64,000 nucleotides of DNA, taken from the NCBI RefSeq assembly GCF_003265355.1, contig NZ_QFRW01000054.1:28646-92645 (forward strand). Reading direction: 5' to 3'. This document shows positions 1-9,900 of the stretch, one piece after another. The DNA comes from Glycomyces dulcitolivorans (GTDB taxonomy: Bacteria; Actinomycetota; Actinomycetes; Mycobacteriales; Micromonosporaceae). The notes beneath the pieces are model-generated. The model was given only the letters and a program-made list of their open reading frames with translations, did not search any database and was not told the DNA's origin. Made by a program: the position numbers and the translations under genes. Every line of letters starts with the position of its first letter. Position 1 is the stretch's first letter.

Positions 1-145
1 GGTTGCCCTGGGAGGCTCGTTCGGCCTCTCGTCGGCGGGCGCGCTGGAGATACCACTCCAGAGGCCGACGTGGTGCGGAGGCCGGAGGCTCGACGTCCCA
101 TTCGGGGCGCTTGCCCAGGACCAAGGCGAGTCCGTGGCCCGTCAT
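1..145 (-). CDS. Hypothetical protein, N-terminal fragment (cut by window edge)
   Basis: A minus-strand frame opens with ATG at 145 (protein begins MTGHGLALVLGKRPEWDVEPP) and stays open for 48 codons to the left window edge. Its start codon overlaps the stop of the next upstream gene by four bases (ATGA), the usual sign of translational coupling. The visible part is rich in Pro, Arg and Ala, with no recognisable motif. I do not recognise the family. The start is supported only by the overlap. Confidence 0.5.
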   Translation of the reverse strand, partial: MTGHGLALVLGKRPEWDVEPPASAPRRPLEWYLQRARRREAERASQGN

Positions 146-459
146 CGCCGACGCTCGGTGTAGACGTGTGCCGCTCGGACCCGCTGGGCGTTGAGCCATG
201 TCTTCGGGCGGCCGAGGTCGCCCGACCAGTTGACCTCGAAGCGGTTTTCGGCGTCGGTGATCGCGCCCGACGTTCGGTCGTCGGCCGAGAACAGCAGGAT
301 GAATCCGTCGCCGAGCCGGGGATCGATGTAGATCTCGACGTTGACGTGATCGTCGGTGGCCCAGAATCTGCAGAAGGTCATCCGGTCCGGAATCTGCAAC
401 TCGACAGTCAACGTCTCATCAGACACCATGCCGTCGTGAAGGCCGGTCTCGCCGTTCAT
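142..459 (-). CDS. Hypothetical 105-aa protein
   Basis: Start ATG at 459 is preceded by GGGAG at a good distance. The protein is small and mixed alpha/beta by eye, with alternating hydrophobic stretches (for example HVNVEIYIDP and GFILLFSADD, roughly residues 38-60) and a basic tail. There is no signal peptide or membrane segment. It is coupled to the gene cut by the left edge and diverges from the XRE regulator at 676, which could control it; many actinomycete XRE regulators sit next to such small genes. That regulatory link is inference. Function unknown. Confidence 0.6.
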   Translation of the reverse strand: MNGETGLHDGMVSDETLTVELQIPDRMTFCRFWATDDHVNVEIYIDPRLGDGFILLFSADDRTSGAITDAENRFEVNWSGDLGRPKTWLNAQRVRAAHVYTERRR

Positions 460-675
460 CTCGACTCCCGTTTCGTTCGGCGGAGGCGGATCGGGAAACG
501 GCGTGCGCGCCTAGGTGATCCGCCATTGCATCGACAGCGGTCCCGCTCCGCTGGAGTTCCGGCACAAGCTGTCACATGTGTAGCCTGGAGCAGGACATCA
601 ACGTGTTCAAGCACTTGAAACGGACAAGCCAACCCGTCCAATTGCTGGTCCGATTCGGACCGGATCGGAGGCGAA

Positions 676-2073
676 GTGCCGAAGCCACTCAAAGCTCAGG
701 ACCCTGGACGCAGTGTCGACGCGTGGGTCGGCGCCGAGCTGCGCCATCGCAGGTTGCAGGCCGGATTGAAGCAGGCGGAGCTCGCCGACTTCGCCAAGGT
801 CGACCCCTCGCTCATCAGCAAACTGGAACTCGGGGTCCGCGGGCTGCAGGCCGACACCGCCCGCCGCCTTGATCAGGTGCTTCGCACCGAAGGCTTCTTC
901 CAACGAGCCCTTCCGCTCGTCGAGCGGGAAAAGGACAAGCGCGCCGGCCAATCGGACAACCTCGCTGAAACGGCCTCTGATACAGGCGGAGCGCCCCTTC
1001 TCGGAGGCATGCTGGAGTCTCGCGTTTCTGGCGATGTCAAGGAGGGCAATGTGCATCGACGTGATCTGCTGGTCGCGGCAGTCGGCTTGACCGGACTCGC
1101 CGCCCAGGTGACGCAGTCCTTGGAGCAACGGCTCGAATTCTTCGAGCTGGACATCGACGACGATGCGCTGCAGCAAGTCGAACAAGCCGTCAAGGCACTC
1201 GCCCACAGCAATCGCCCCGCCGAGGAGACGCTGCAGTCCGCGCAGCAGGTGGCGGCTCGCGTTGCGGTCCTGGCCGACCGGACACGACGTCCCTCGAAGC
1301 TCACTGCCGCGCATCGATCCGCTGGGCAGCTGCATGCGCTCATGGCTTCGTCCGCGTTCGACCTCGGGGAATGGGACGCCTGCGACAGGATCAGCAGCGC
1401 GGCCCGCACTTACGCGTCGCTGGGCGAGGACGACTCACTCAGTGCCTGGGTGCTGGGGCTCCAGGCGTCGGCCGCGAACTGGCGGTCCGATCCCGATGCA
1501 GCGCTGGTCTTCCTGGAGGAGGCATCGCTGCTGGCTCCGAAGGGCGAACCGGCGCTTCGCGTTCGGGCGATCATGGCCCGCTCGTTCTCCCTGCTCGGCG
1601 ACGTCGGCGCCCTGCGCAGGCTCCTCGGCGATATCGAAGCTGAGGGGACCCCGAACTCCGAGGACCCTCTGGCCGGCCGGATCGGCGGCGAATTCGCTTT
1701 CGGCGAGGCCAGGGCGGCGGCGTGCCTGGCGACCGCCTGCCTCGACTCCGGGCTGGGGGCCGAGAGCGAACGCTGGGCGACGCGGGCGCTCAAAGCCATG
1801 GACGCCACGCCATTCTCGAACCGGAGCGTTTCCCAGGTCGCCGGAGCCAGGATCGACCTGGCCGCCGCGCAACTGCTGTCCGGCCGGGCCGGTGAAGCGG
1901 TAGCGCTGCTGGAGTCGGTCATGAAGACCTCGCTGATCGGCAACGCCTCGATCGCGGGTCGGCTGCGTCGTGTCAGGGGCATGCTTGCCCATCAGCGATA
2001 TCAACGGGATGATCGAGTCCGCACCGTCATCGAGGTGATCGATGGCTCCACCGGTGCCGACCAGAAGGGGTGA
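676..2073 (+). CDS. XRE-family transcriptional regulator with long helical C-terminus
   Basis: The protein has 465 residues. The start is GTG at 676 with GGAGGCGAA just upstream. Residues about 17-72 form an XRE/Cro-type helix-turn-helix (VGAELRHRRLQAGLKQAELA, then SLISKLELGVRGLQ). The rest is Ala/Leu-rich and helical with TPR-like pairing (SLGEDDSLSAWVLGLQASAA, ALRVRAIMARSFSLLGD), as in the large actinomycete class of XRE regulators with TPR C-termini, which often control a neighbouring gene. The stop at 2073 lies 4 bases before the epimerase start, so the two are co-transcribed. The ligand is unknown. The class is confident; the target is not. Confidence 0.85.
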   Translation: MPKPLKAQDPGRSVDAWVGAELRHRRLQAGLKQAELADFAKVDPSLISKLELGVRGLQADTARRLDQVLRTEGFFQRALPLVEREKDKRAGQSDNLAETASDTGGAPLLGGMLESRVSGDVKEGNVHRRDLLVAAVGLTGLAAQVTQSLEQRLEFFELDIDDDALQQVEQAVKALAHSNRPAEETLQSAQQVAARVAVLADRTRRPSKLTAAHRSAGQLHALMASSAFDLGEWDACDRISSAARTYASLGEDDSLSAWVLGLQASAANWRSDPDAALVFLEEASLLAPKGEPALRVRAIMARSFSLLGDVGALRRLLGDIEAEGTPNSEDPLAGRIGGEFAFGEARAAACLATACLDSGLGAESERWATRALKAMDATPFSNRSVSQVAGARIDLAAAQLLSGRAGEAVALLESVMKTSLIGNASIAGRLRRVRGMLAHQRYQRDDRVRTVIEVIDGSTGADQKG

Positions 2074-2077
2074 CGAC

Positions 2078-3079
2078 GTGCGACTGCTCGTCCTCGGAGG
2101 AAGCCAGTTCGTCGGGCGGGCGATCGTCGCCGAAGCGCTCGCACGCGGCTGGGACGTGACCACGTTCAACCGAGGCCGATCCGGTCTCGATCTGCCCGGC
2201 GTCGAGGCGGTTCGAGGCGACCGCGGAAACCGCGCCGACCTTGAGCGCCTGGCCGCATCCGGGACGTGGGACGCGGTGGTGGACTCCTCCGGTTACGTGC
2301 CCAGGAACGTCCTCGAAGTCGCACGCATCCTGCAGACGTCGGTGCAGCGGTACGTCTTCGTCTCGACCCTATCGGTCTACGAGGGGTGGCCGACGCAGCC
2401 GCTGACCGAGGAGTCGCCGGTCCTGCCGTGTCCGCCCGATGCCGACGAGACGTTCGGAACCAACACGGAGAACGGCCCCACGCAGTACGGCTACCAGAAG
2501 TCCGGCTGCGAGGCCGCGGTCCTGGAAGTGTTCGGGACCGCGAGGAGCACGCTCCTGCGCGCCGGCGTCGTGCTCGGCCCGCACGAGTACGTCGGTCGCC
2601 TCCCCTGGTGGTTGCAGCGCATCGCCCGCGGCGGGCGCGTCCTCGCCCCGGGCGACCCCGCGCGGAGCATCCAGCCGATCGACGTCAGGGACATCGCGGG
2701 CTTCGCGATCGATTCAGTCGCGAACGACGTCGAGGGGGAGTTCAATCTGACCGGATCGGGTGAGGCGACGTTCGCGGACTTCCTCGACGCCTGCGCGAAG
2801 GCGACCGGTGCCGCTCCTGAACTGGTCTGGACACCCGACGAGGTGCTGCTGGAGCACGGGGTGCGGCAGTGGTCGGAGCTGCCGCTGTGGCGGACCTCGC
2901 CGGGGACTTGGGATGTCAGCTCCGCGAAGGCGCGGGCCGTGGGCCTGGCAACGCGGCCGATCGCCGACACGGTCCGGGACACCTGGGAGTGGATGCGCGA
3001 TGCAGCGCTCGAAGTGAACGACAGGTCGGCCGAGATCGGCATCGCACCCGAGAAGGAGCAGCGAATCCTCAACCGCTGA
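2078..3079 (+). CDS. NAD-dependent epimerase/dehydratase (extended SDR)
   Basis: The chosen start is GTG at 2078, preceded by AGAAGGGG 7 bases away; an ATG 36 bases upstream lies inside the regulator gene and would add a charged tail before the Rossmann fold. The 333-residue protein begins with a beta strand and nucleotide-binding loop (LVLGGSQFVGRA, GGxxxxG). It has the short-chain dehydrogenase Tyr-Lys pair in YGYQK near residue 150 and a typical SVQRYVFVSTLSVY segment. It resembles the NAD-epimerase/reductase group that includes isoflavone-reductase-like and chloroplast mRNA-binding-like SDRs. The substrate cannot be told. It is co-transcribed with the upstream regulator. Confidence 0.85.
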   Translation: MRLLVLGGSQFVGRAIVAEALARGWDVTTFNRGRSGLDLPGVEAVRGDRGNRADLERLAASGTWDAVVDSSGYVPRNVLEVARILQTSVQRYVFVSTLSVYEGWPTQPLTEESPVLPCPPDADETFGTNTENGPTQYGYQKSGCEAAVLEVFGTARSTLLRAGVVLGPHEYVGRLPWWLQRIARGGRVLAPGDPARSIQPIDVRDIAGFAIDSVANDVEGEFNLTGSGEATFADFLDACAKATGAAPELVWTPDEVLLEHGVRQWSELPLWRTSPGTWDVSSAKARAVGLATRPIADTVRDTWEWMRDAALEVNDRSAEIGIAPEKEQRILNR

Positions 3080-3193
3080 CCCGCCTACCGGCGAAGCGAC
3101 GTCCGGACGAAGATCGCCGGGGCGGGCTAGGCCGTGGGCACCTCGTCGGACACATAGCTGAACTCCGCCCTCACCGCTGTTGCGTCAGGGCCA

Positions 3194-4321
3194 CTACGCC
3201 GATGTGTTGAAGCGATCCCGTCCGAGGTGCATACGATAGCCGCCATTCTCGTGGACGATCTCGCCTTCGACCTGCACGTTCCGATTGTCGCGGTGAGCCG
3301 CGACGGCGAGCTCGAAGTCCTCTTCGGTGATGAACACCCAGAGCGTCAGTTCCTCCTGCTCGTCTTCCCGGGACGCGACGCCCTTGATCTGGATGCGGCG
3401 GCGATTGGTCAACTCCTCGATGTGCAGGCTGATCACTCGACCCCGGACTACCGCAGGACCCGTGCGGGAGAGCCGTTCCAGACGCATCCCGAACGTGTGC
3501 AGTTCGGCGGCCATCCGGTCGGTGAAATGCAGCGGCACGCTCGCAGGCTGCCGGGTGTGGCCGAAGCCCCAGGTGAAAGCGATGTCGAACGGACGACTTC
3601 GGTCCTCGCCTCCGAGATCCGACAGCGCCTTGCAGAGATTGCCTGAGACGCCCTGTTCAGCAGGGTTGGGGATCCTGCCGTTCTCTGCCAGGGTCGTCGC
3701 CACGCCATGTGCCTTGACGACGGCCGCTTGAAGGTCGACCGCGACTTGATGATCGGAAGGCCCTTCCGGCTCGGGCACAAGTTCGGCGAGCAGGTTCGCA
3801 AGCGAATCCTCACTGGTCGAAGGGGGTTCGCAGATCTTGGTGGCGAAGATATAACTGCCCGGTTCGGTGAGGCAGAGCTGGACCCTGTCAAGGAGTGCCC
3901 CTACCGCCTCATTGGGTCTTTCGCGGTGAAACAGGCTTGGTCCCTCGAACGCGGTCCTGGCGCCGTCTCGCAAGACCTGATAGATCGCCTCAATCGCCTT
4001 GCGGCCGTGACTGAGCGGGATGGTGCCCGAAGGGGTCGCGGGCAGCAGCCGGAAGCGCTGCGTGTCCGCGCGCGGTTGAGCCAGCTCGGCGAGCAGCGTC
4101 GAGACGGGGCGGTCCTCGATCACGGCGATGTCGCCGACCGCTCGGCTCAGCAGCTTCTGGCCGGATGGGCTGTGCGGCTCTTGCGGCAGGAGCACCTGGT
4201 CGGACTCCGGCCCCCGCTCCCACACAGTCGTTCCACGCCAGGTCGCGACGGCGTTCCAGCGCTGGGCTTTCAGATAGGAGACGAGGACCTCGGGGTCAAC
4301 CCGCTGATACTGTTCGTCCAT
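3194..4321 (-). CDS. Unknown protein, last gene of DISARM operon
   Basis: The protein has 375 residues. ATG at 4321 overlaps the stop of the DUF4365 gene (ATGA), so it belongs to the DISARM operon. The N-terminal 70 residues (SYLKAQRWNAVATWRG ... QVLLPQEP ... EDRPVSTLLAELAQ) look like a domain found at the start of many uncharacterised actinobacterial proteins. The C-terminal 85 residues alternate strands (VVRGRVISLHI, RRIQIKGVAS, LTLWVFITEEDF, VQVEGEIVHENGGYRMH) in a way that suggests an OB-like beta barrel; that is inference. There is no HxK(x4)D motif, so it is not the PLD nuclease DrmC that normally closes this operon. It may be an accessory or specificity factor. Function unknown. Confidence 0.75.
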   Translation of the reverse strand: MDEQYQRVDPEVLVSYLKAQRWNAVATWRGTTVWERGPESDQVLLPQEPHSPSGQKLLSRAVGDIAVIEDRPVSTLLAELAQPRADTQRFRLLPATPSGTIPLSHGRKAIEAIYQVLRDGARTAFEGPSLFHRERPNEAVGALLDRVQLCLTEPGSYIFATKICEPPSTSEDSLANLLAELVPEPEGPSDHQVAVDLQAAVVKAHGVATTLAENGRIPNPAEQGVSGNLCKALSDLGGEDRSRPFDIAFTWGFGHTRQPASVPLHFTDRMAAELHTFGMRLERLSRTGPAVVRGRVISLHIEELTNRRRIQIKGVASREDEQEELTLWVFITEEDFELAVAAHRDNRNVQVEGEIVHENGGYRMHLGRDRFNTSA

Positions 4322-4902
4322 CAGATTCCCCCTCTCGGCTGCTCTGACACAGTCGGGGCGAGACCCTTCGCGGCCCTATCGAAAAGCTCGGCCAGGGCAT
4401 CGGCCGTGAGCAGGTTGGCGCGGGGCACCGACACCGTTCTGGTGGTGCTGCGGCGCACACCGTCGTTCTCGCCCTCCAGTGAAAGCCAATAGGTCGCCGC
4501 CCGAAGATGCAGCCCGGTTTCGGCGGCCACCGTGTATCTACTCTGCGACTTCGGAACTCTGACAAGGAAGAGATAGGCCGGCGGCCCTTGATAGTCGACC
4601 ATGCTGAGATCTTCGAAGGCCCGGGCGTCGAGATCGTAACGCCAGAAATCGCCGACTTCCCTCAGAACGCTACAGCTTTTTACCTGCACGTCCAGGTATG
4701 GGGCCGTACGACGTTTGGCCCCACTTCTTCTGATCATGTAGTCGGTGCCGTCATCGCGCTTGAACTTCGCAAGATTGAGACCCGCCGCTATACAGAGCGC
4801 TTCGACGGCGATCTCGCCGAAATCACCTTGATGGTGGTTGCGGTTGATGCCCTCATAGAGCTCTGAGCCCGGCGACTGCGCCGACTGATCTTGAGACACC
4901 AT
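4321..4902 (-). CDS. DUF4365 domain protein in DISARM operon
   Basis: The chosen start is ATG 4902 (193 aa), 7 bases after the drmB stop and behind GAGG; the open frame continues upstream into drmB, but that part reads as a shadow. Residues about 25-80 match the DUF4365 pattern: GDFGEIAVEA, then DDGTDY, then DVQVK. The Glu30, Asp54 and Gln73-x-Lys75 layout follows the PD-(D/E)XK nuclease-like fold proposed for DUF4365. No membrane segment is seen. It sits where class 1 DISARM normally carries drmC, a phospholipase-D-type nuclease, so replacement by an unrelated nuclease fold is possible (inference). Its stop overlaps the next gene. Confidence 0.8.
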   Translation of the reverse strand: MVSQDQSAQSPGSELYEGINRNHHQGDFGEIAVEALCIAAGLNLAKFKRDDGTDYMIRRSGAKRRTAPYLDVQVKSCSVLREVGDFWRYDLDARAFEDLSMVDYQGPPAYLFLVRVPKSQSRYTVAAETGLHLRAATYWLSLEGENDGVRRSTTRTVSVPRANLLTADALAELFDRAAKGLAPTVSEQPRGGI

Positions 4903-4909
4903 CGCAACC

Positions 4910-6943
4910 TCAACTGAAGAAGGCAAGTCGCTCATACCCAGGCAAGGGGATGAGGAAGCGGCGGTCGAGGAATCGGTTGGCGCGTTCGCACGAAGTCTCC
5001 GAGGCCATGACGCAGCAATGGCAGGCGGCTCCATGCAGGAAGTCCTCGGGGGGCTTGGGCGTGCGTGCCGCGCAGAGCGGATCGGACGAGCAGCGCTCGG
5101 CCCGATAAAGACCGTGCTCGATGATCTTCAGCAGCCGGTTCGGCTCGCTCAACTGCACGAGGCCCCCGAGGGTGCCGTCGGAGTCCGAGGCGGTGGTGAG
5201 GACGACCAACCCGGCCGAGGCGGCCCGCCCTTCCGATTCCGGCCAGGCATAGAGCCGCTCGCTCAAACTGGCGGCTGAATAGCCGCAGGTGAGCGAGCAC
5301 TCTCGGATGAGGATGTGGGCGAACGTGTGCAGCAGCCAGTACCTGGGCGGCTTCATCCGGGAACTCGGCTCGACCTTCTTGGCGGTCTCTGAGAACCTGT
5401 TGCGGAAATTCTGGTCATGGGACGCGACGTGTGCCTTCCACAGCGGACTGTCCTTGACCTTCCTCTCCCACTTCGAGACCCGGCTTTCGTCGAACTGAAG
5501 GAAGATCCCCTCGCCTCGGTCCTCGGTCGCCACCGTCCAATCCGGGCGCTCGCGAGTGAGCGGCACGAGCCGCTCCTCCAAGTCGGCGACCCGGTCCATG
5601 TCGTCAATGCGGGTGAAGCCGAGCAGCGCGTTGACCTTCCGCAAGCTCTCCACCGCCAGGACTCGGCCGAGGCTTCCACCCAGCCATTCGCGGTTCCAAC
5701 TCCGCTCTGACAAAGTGAGGCCGCTTCTCACGTCGTCATGCCCGGGGCCGAGCGGATCCGCCTTGAGGAGGTACTCCCACTCGGGGACGAGAAGATCGAC
5801 AGGATCCCACTCACCACGCCTCTTCTCCTGCTCCTCCTCCGGAACCGCCGGTGCCAGTGCCTCTTCAACGGCGGCGAGCAAGGTCTGGTCGTCGACCTCT
5901 TCCAGGTCGATGTGGGTCTTGAGAATCATCCGGATCAGCTTCGGGTTGCCGCGCAGCTCAGCGAGATCCTCTCCTTGTGCGTTCCACATCCGCATTGCCA
6001 GGCTGTCCGCTCGATCGGCCTCGGTCTGGGGCATGACGATGACGGACTGGGTCGCGCCGAACCATAGGTTCGAGGCGCCGATGAGCATCAGTTTGGGTTG
6101 CACTCCGCAGCCGCCGCGCTCAAACGTTCCGAGGTGCGGGTGCCGTCCTCGGCAGCGCGGGAGTTTCTCGGCGCCGGACTCGCCCTGGGCCTCGCTCATA
6201 GGACGCCTCTTGTCGCACTGCGTGCAGGCGATCGTGGCCGCCGCGCCCTTGCCCGCGGTACGGTCGGTCATCCGCAACTGCGGATGCTCGATCCCCGAGG
6301 GGCACGAATCCCCCCTGTGGATCCACCAGTCGTAGGGGAATTCGTCGAGGTGCCCGTCCTTGCATGCGAGCAGGTACCGGGCCGGGACGGCCGTCTGCGC
6401 GCTCGGCCTGCTCCGGGGCCGGTCGTGGCGGCCGTAGCATTTCTCGTGGTAGAACCGGGCCTGGTCCGGCCGGTGACGTTTCACGTTCACATAGGCGAAC
6501 TGGCTGATCAATCCGAGGTTGTCGCAGCCGGTGCAGCGCAGCCATTGCGGGAACACGCGGGCGGGCACGCCGAGGTCCTTGCCTTCCTCGGATCCGGTGA
6601 ACGCCACGGCCTGCCAGGGGAAAGGCCGGAGTTCGATCCTCGGCGATCTCAGTAGCACCGAGACCGCCTTGCGCAGCTGCGGCGCCTCGATGACCAGCGG
6701 GTCGCCGTCCCTCCTCGCCCAGATGCGGTTCCAGTCGTCGAGTCCGGAGGGCATGACGGTGAACTGAGGAAGGTCCATGACCGCTCCGGGCCCGTACGTG
6801 TACAGCAGGGACGAGGGACGACCCGACCCCACTTTCGCGTAGTTCCGCTTTCGGCCGGCGCTCCGCTCGACGTCGGCGTCGCCGAGAGGATCCAGGGTGC
6901 GGTCCTCCGGCACCTGTGCGAATCTCGACTGCGGGTCGGTCAT
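4910..6943 (-). CDS. drmB: DISARM protein DrmB (DUF1998)
   Basis: The protein has 677 residues. ATG 6943 overlaps the drmA stop. The N-terminus (SLLYTYGPGAVMDLPQFTVM, about residues 46-65) and CTGC at 137-140 with later CTQC and Cys/His pairs indicate a zinc-binding region. The C-terminal third is the DUF1998 (MZB) domain: HTFAHILIRECSLTCGYSAA near 536, then a Cys cluster near 620-655 (CSSDPLC, ACHCC, SCERANRFLDRRFL). In known DISARM systems DrmA and DrmB form the core DNA-binding/helicase complex shared by both classes and restrict unmethylated or phage DNA. The pairing with drmA and the methylase fixes the identity. The length is normal for the family. Confidence 0.93.
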   Translation of the reverse strand: MTDPQSRFAQVPEDRTLDPLGDADVERSAGRKRNYAKVGSGRPSSLLYTYGPGAVMDLPQFTVMPSGLDDWNRIWARRDGDPLVIEAPQLRKAVSVLLRSPRIELRPFPWQAVAFTGSEEGKDLGVPARVFPQWLRCTGCDNLGLISQFAYVNVKRHRPDQARFYHEKCYGRHDRPRSRPSAQTAVPARYLLACKDGHLDEFPYDWWIHRGDSCPSGIEHPQLRMTDRTAGKGAAATIACTQCDKRRPMSEAQGESGAEKLPRCRGRHPHLGTFERGGCGVQPKLMLIGASNLWFGATQSVIVMPQTEADRADSLAMRMWNAQGEDLAELRGNPKLIRMILKTHIDLEEVDDQTLLAAVEEALAPAVPEEEQEKRRGEWDPVDLLVPEWEYLLKADPLGPGHDDVRSGLTLSERSWNREWLGGSLGRVLAVESLRKVNALLGFTRIDDMDRVADLEERLVPLTRERPDWTVATEDRGEGIFLQFDESRVSKWERKVKDSPLWKAHVASHDQNFRNRFSETAKKVEPSSRMKPPRYWLLHTFAHILIRECSLTCGYSAASLSERLYAWPESEGRAASAGLVVLTTASDSDGTLGGLVQLSEPNRLLKIIEHGLYRAERCSSDPLCAARTPKPPEDFLHGAACHCCVMASETSCERANRFLDRRFLIPLPGYERLAFFS

Positions 6944-9900
6944 GCCGATGCCCCTTTCGGCGGTCGCTGCGCCTCCCAGTCCGGGTCGTCCTCGCCCCGG
7001 TCGAAGAGGTTCTCCTTGATGGGGCTGACGAGCAGGTTGATCTCAGGCTGGACTTCGCGCATCGAGTTCGGCACCGTGAACGGTCCGATGTCCCTGCGGT
7101 CCGCCATCGACCGGGCGTTTTCGGGGCTGATCATCAACGAGCCCATTCGGGACTCGTCGCTCACGCGGTCGTAGACCAGCGCTCTGCGCTCCAGATGGAG
7201 CTGCTTGCGGCGTCTCAGCCAGTCGCCTAGCCGTTTCTCCAACCGGTCCCGGGCCCGGGTGGCGGTGTCGACGTCGCTCGCGCGGGCCACGCGATCGCAC
7301 AGTACGTCGATGAGCCGCAGCACGAACTCCTGCTCAGTTTCGATGCGCCCCGCGCTCCGTTCAGGGGAGAGCCCGATGGGCCGGTCGGCCTGAAGCACGC
7401 GGGCGGCGCTGACGAGCACCCCGTCGAGCCCCCGGTCGAGGGAGGTCTGCGAGAACGGTGTCACCGACAGCGCCTCGACCTGGGAGTAGAACGTCTCGTG
7501 GTAGTGCCGGAAGGTCTCGAAATGCGCCAGGTCGCGTGGCCGAGCCCAGTTCCCAAGTGCCACTATGAGACCGGGGCGGCCCGGGTCGCGGCCGACACGT
7601 GAGGTCGCCTGGATGTACTCGGCGGTGTTCTTCGGCTGGCCCACCACCAGCATGAGCCCTAGCCTGGTGATGTCCACGCCGACTTGCAGCATCGATGTGG
7701 CCAGGACCGTATCGAGCGGCAGCCTGTCGCGCTGAGCGAGCGTCTTGCCCTGCCCGTACGCTCTCCCCCGTTCCCGTTTCGCCGTGGTTGAGTCGAAGGC
7801 CGGGTCGAAGGGCAACGCCATTTGGTCCAAAGAGGCTCCGACATCAGAGCTGGCGATTCGGGAGGTGAGTTCCGCGGCGTGCAGGTGCCCGCCCGCGGTG
7901 CCGGTGCGACGTGGCAGCTTCGACCACTCGCGGCCCTGCTGAAGCAGCGTTTGGATGTCGTCGCCGAGGAAGCGGGCCATGCCGGCCAGTTCTCTGGTGG
8001 CGCTGAAATAACCGACCAGGGTCATGTACGGGTCCGCCTCGTTCGCCTGCCCGGTGTTGAGCAGGAGCTGACCAGCGGCCATGAGGACTTCGGAAACCCG
8101 GATCTCGGCGCTGGTGAGCCGGACTCCGGTGGTCGACACCCCGATGTACCGGCGGCCGGGGGTCTTCTCGGTGACGGGCAGTTCCTTCGAGAAGTACGTG
8201 TCCCCCGCATCGATGACCTGCGGAGGGAAGATCGTCGTGCCCCGTCCGTACAGCGCCTTCACCTGGTCGGGGGCGTTGCGGGCGGTCGCGGTGGAGGCGA
8301 CGAGCAAGGGCCGCACGAGCTTGCCGTCCGCGGTCACCCACTCGGCTGCGGTGTCCACTGCGGTCTCGAACAGGCCGACTGTGGTGCCGAGCGAACCGGT
8401 GATGAGGTGGAGCTCGTCCTGGATGACGAGGTCCGGGGGACGCAGTCGACCGACCGGGCGCACTCGTGCGGCGGGATGCGAGCCCTTCTGCGGGTGCCTC
8501 CCATTGCCGGTCACGTCGCAATTGGCGTAGTCGGCATGGACGTAGCCGTGCCGGTCGCAGTGCTTCGCGACGTACCCGAACAGCGAAGCGGCCTCGCCCT
8601 CGCGGGCGAGTCGCGCGAACTTGTCGACGGTGGCGATGACGAACGCCGGCGCCAGCCGGTAGATCTCCTCATCGACGGTGAGGACTGGGAGGCCCTCTTC
8701 GGCTTCACCGCCTTCGGAGAAGGGGCATTCGGCGAGCTCGTCTCCGCAGTAGACGCGGACCCGGCGTTCGATCGGGTCAGGCTTTACGTTGCTCAGCTCG
8801 ATCTTCTCGCCGCACCAGGGGCAGCGTTGAATCTGGAGCACCGTCAGGCGGTGCGCGTCGCTCTTGCTGGTGACGGCCTTCTTGATGTCGTCGTTGGCCT
8901 CGTCGAACCGCTTGGGGCTCACGCTGGTGCCGACCCACAACCCGATCCGGAAGGGCTCCGTACCCCAGGTCTCGGTGTCGCCGAGCCGGACGGATTCGGC
9001 CGCGCAGATGAGGGCGGTGGCGCGTTGGAACTGCTGTGAGGTGAGCAGCCGCAGTGTGTATCGCATAATGACCGCGACACCGGCATTGCCGTTGAGAGGC
9101 CCCGCCTTTCTCTCTACCACTCCTTGAAGTCGTCGGATCGCGAACGTGAACGCCGCCAGGCCGAGGTATGCCTCGGTCTTGCCGCCGCCGGTGGGGAAGA
9201 ACAGCAGTTGCGCCCGCGCGAGGTTCCCGGACCGGTTCTCCCAGGTCGGGTCGGTCATCATGTGGATCTGGGTGATGATGAACGCCAGCTGAAAGGTGCG
9301 CCAGTGGTGCGGGAACTCCCCTGCGAGCACCTGGTCGCGGGCTTCTTCTATCGAGACCGACAGATCCTCGGCGCGGATCGCGGCGACCTGCGACTGGATG
9401 CGCTGCGCGGCCATGGCCTGGTTCATGAATCGGAAGCAGCGCTGCGCGTCCGCGTCCGCGAGCAGGAATTCGAGGCCATCCGCGAGCTCCCTGTGGACCA
9501 GTTGGGCTTCGGCGACGGCGTCTATCGCCTCGTCTCGCAGGTGTGCAGGCAGTTCCGCCGCTTGCACTTCGCGATCGCCCAGCCAGGCACGGTAGCCGTC
9601 GACAATCGGGCGGAGCCCCGATGCCAGCTCGGTCGGTTCGGCCTTGGCGAGCTTCGACATGTCGAGCAGCACCCCGGAGACTTCCTGGGCGGCGGTCTGC
9701 GGGGTCTCGCAGACAGGCAGCCAAGTGGTCCAAACCCGCTTTGCCCGGCGGGCCCGAGCATCGCCTTCGGGGGCGAGGTCCCACTCGGTTTCCCAACCCG
9801 CAGAGCAGGTTCGGCCTTGCGCGAATTCGAGCCGGTTGCGGTATTGGAGGTCGAGCCTGCGGATCTCGCCGTCCGCGTCGGGTGTCCAATCGGCGTCGGT

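Noticed and set aside
2042-2077. Upstream ATG for the epimerase
   Set aside because: It lies within the regulator's coding end; GTG 2078 has the ribosome site and begins the Rossmann strand.
3194-4321. 375-aa protein as DrmC
   Set aside because: No phospholipase-D HxK motifs and the sequence ends in a beta-rich domain instead.
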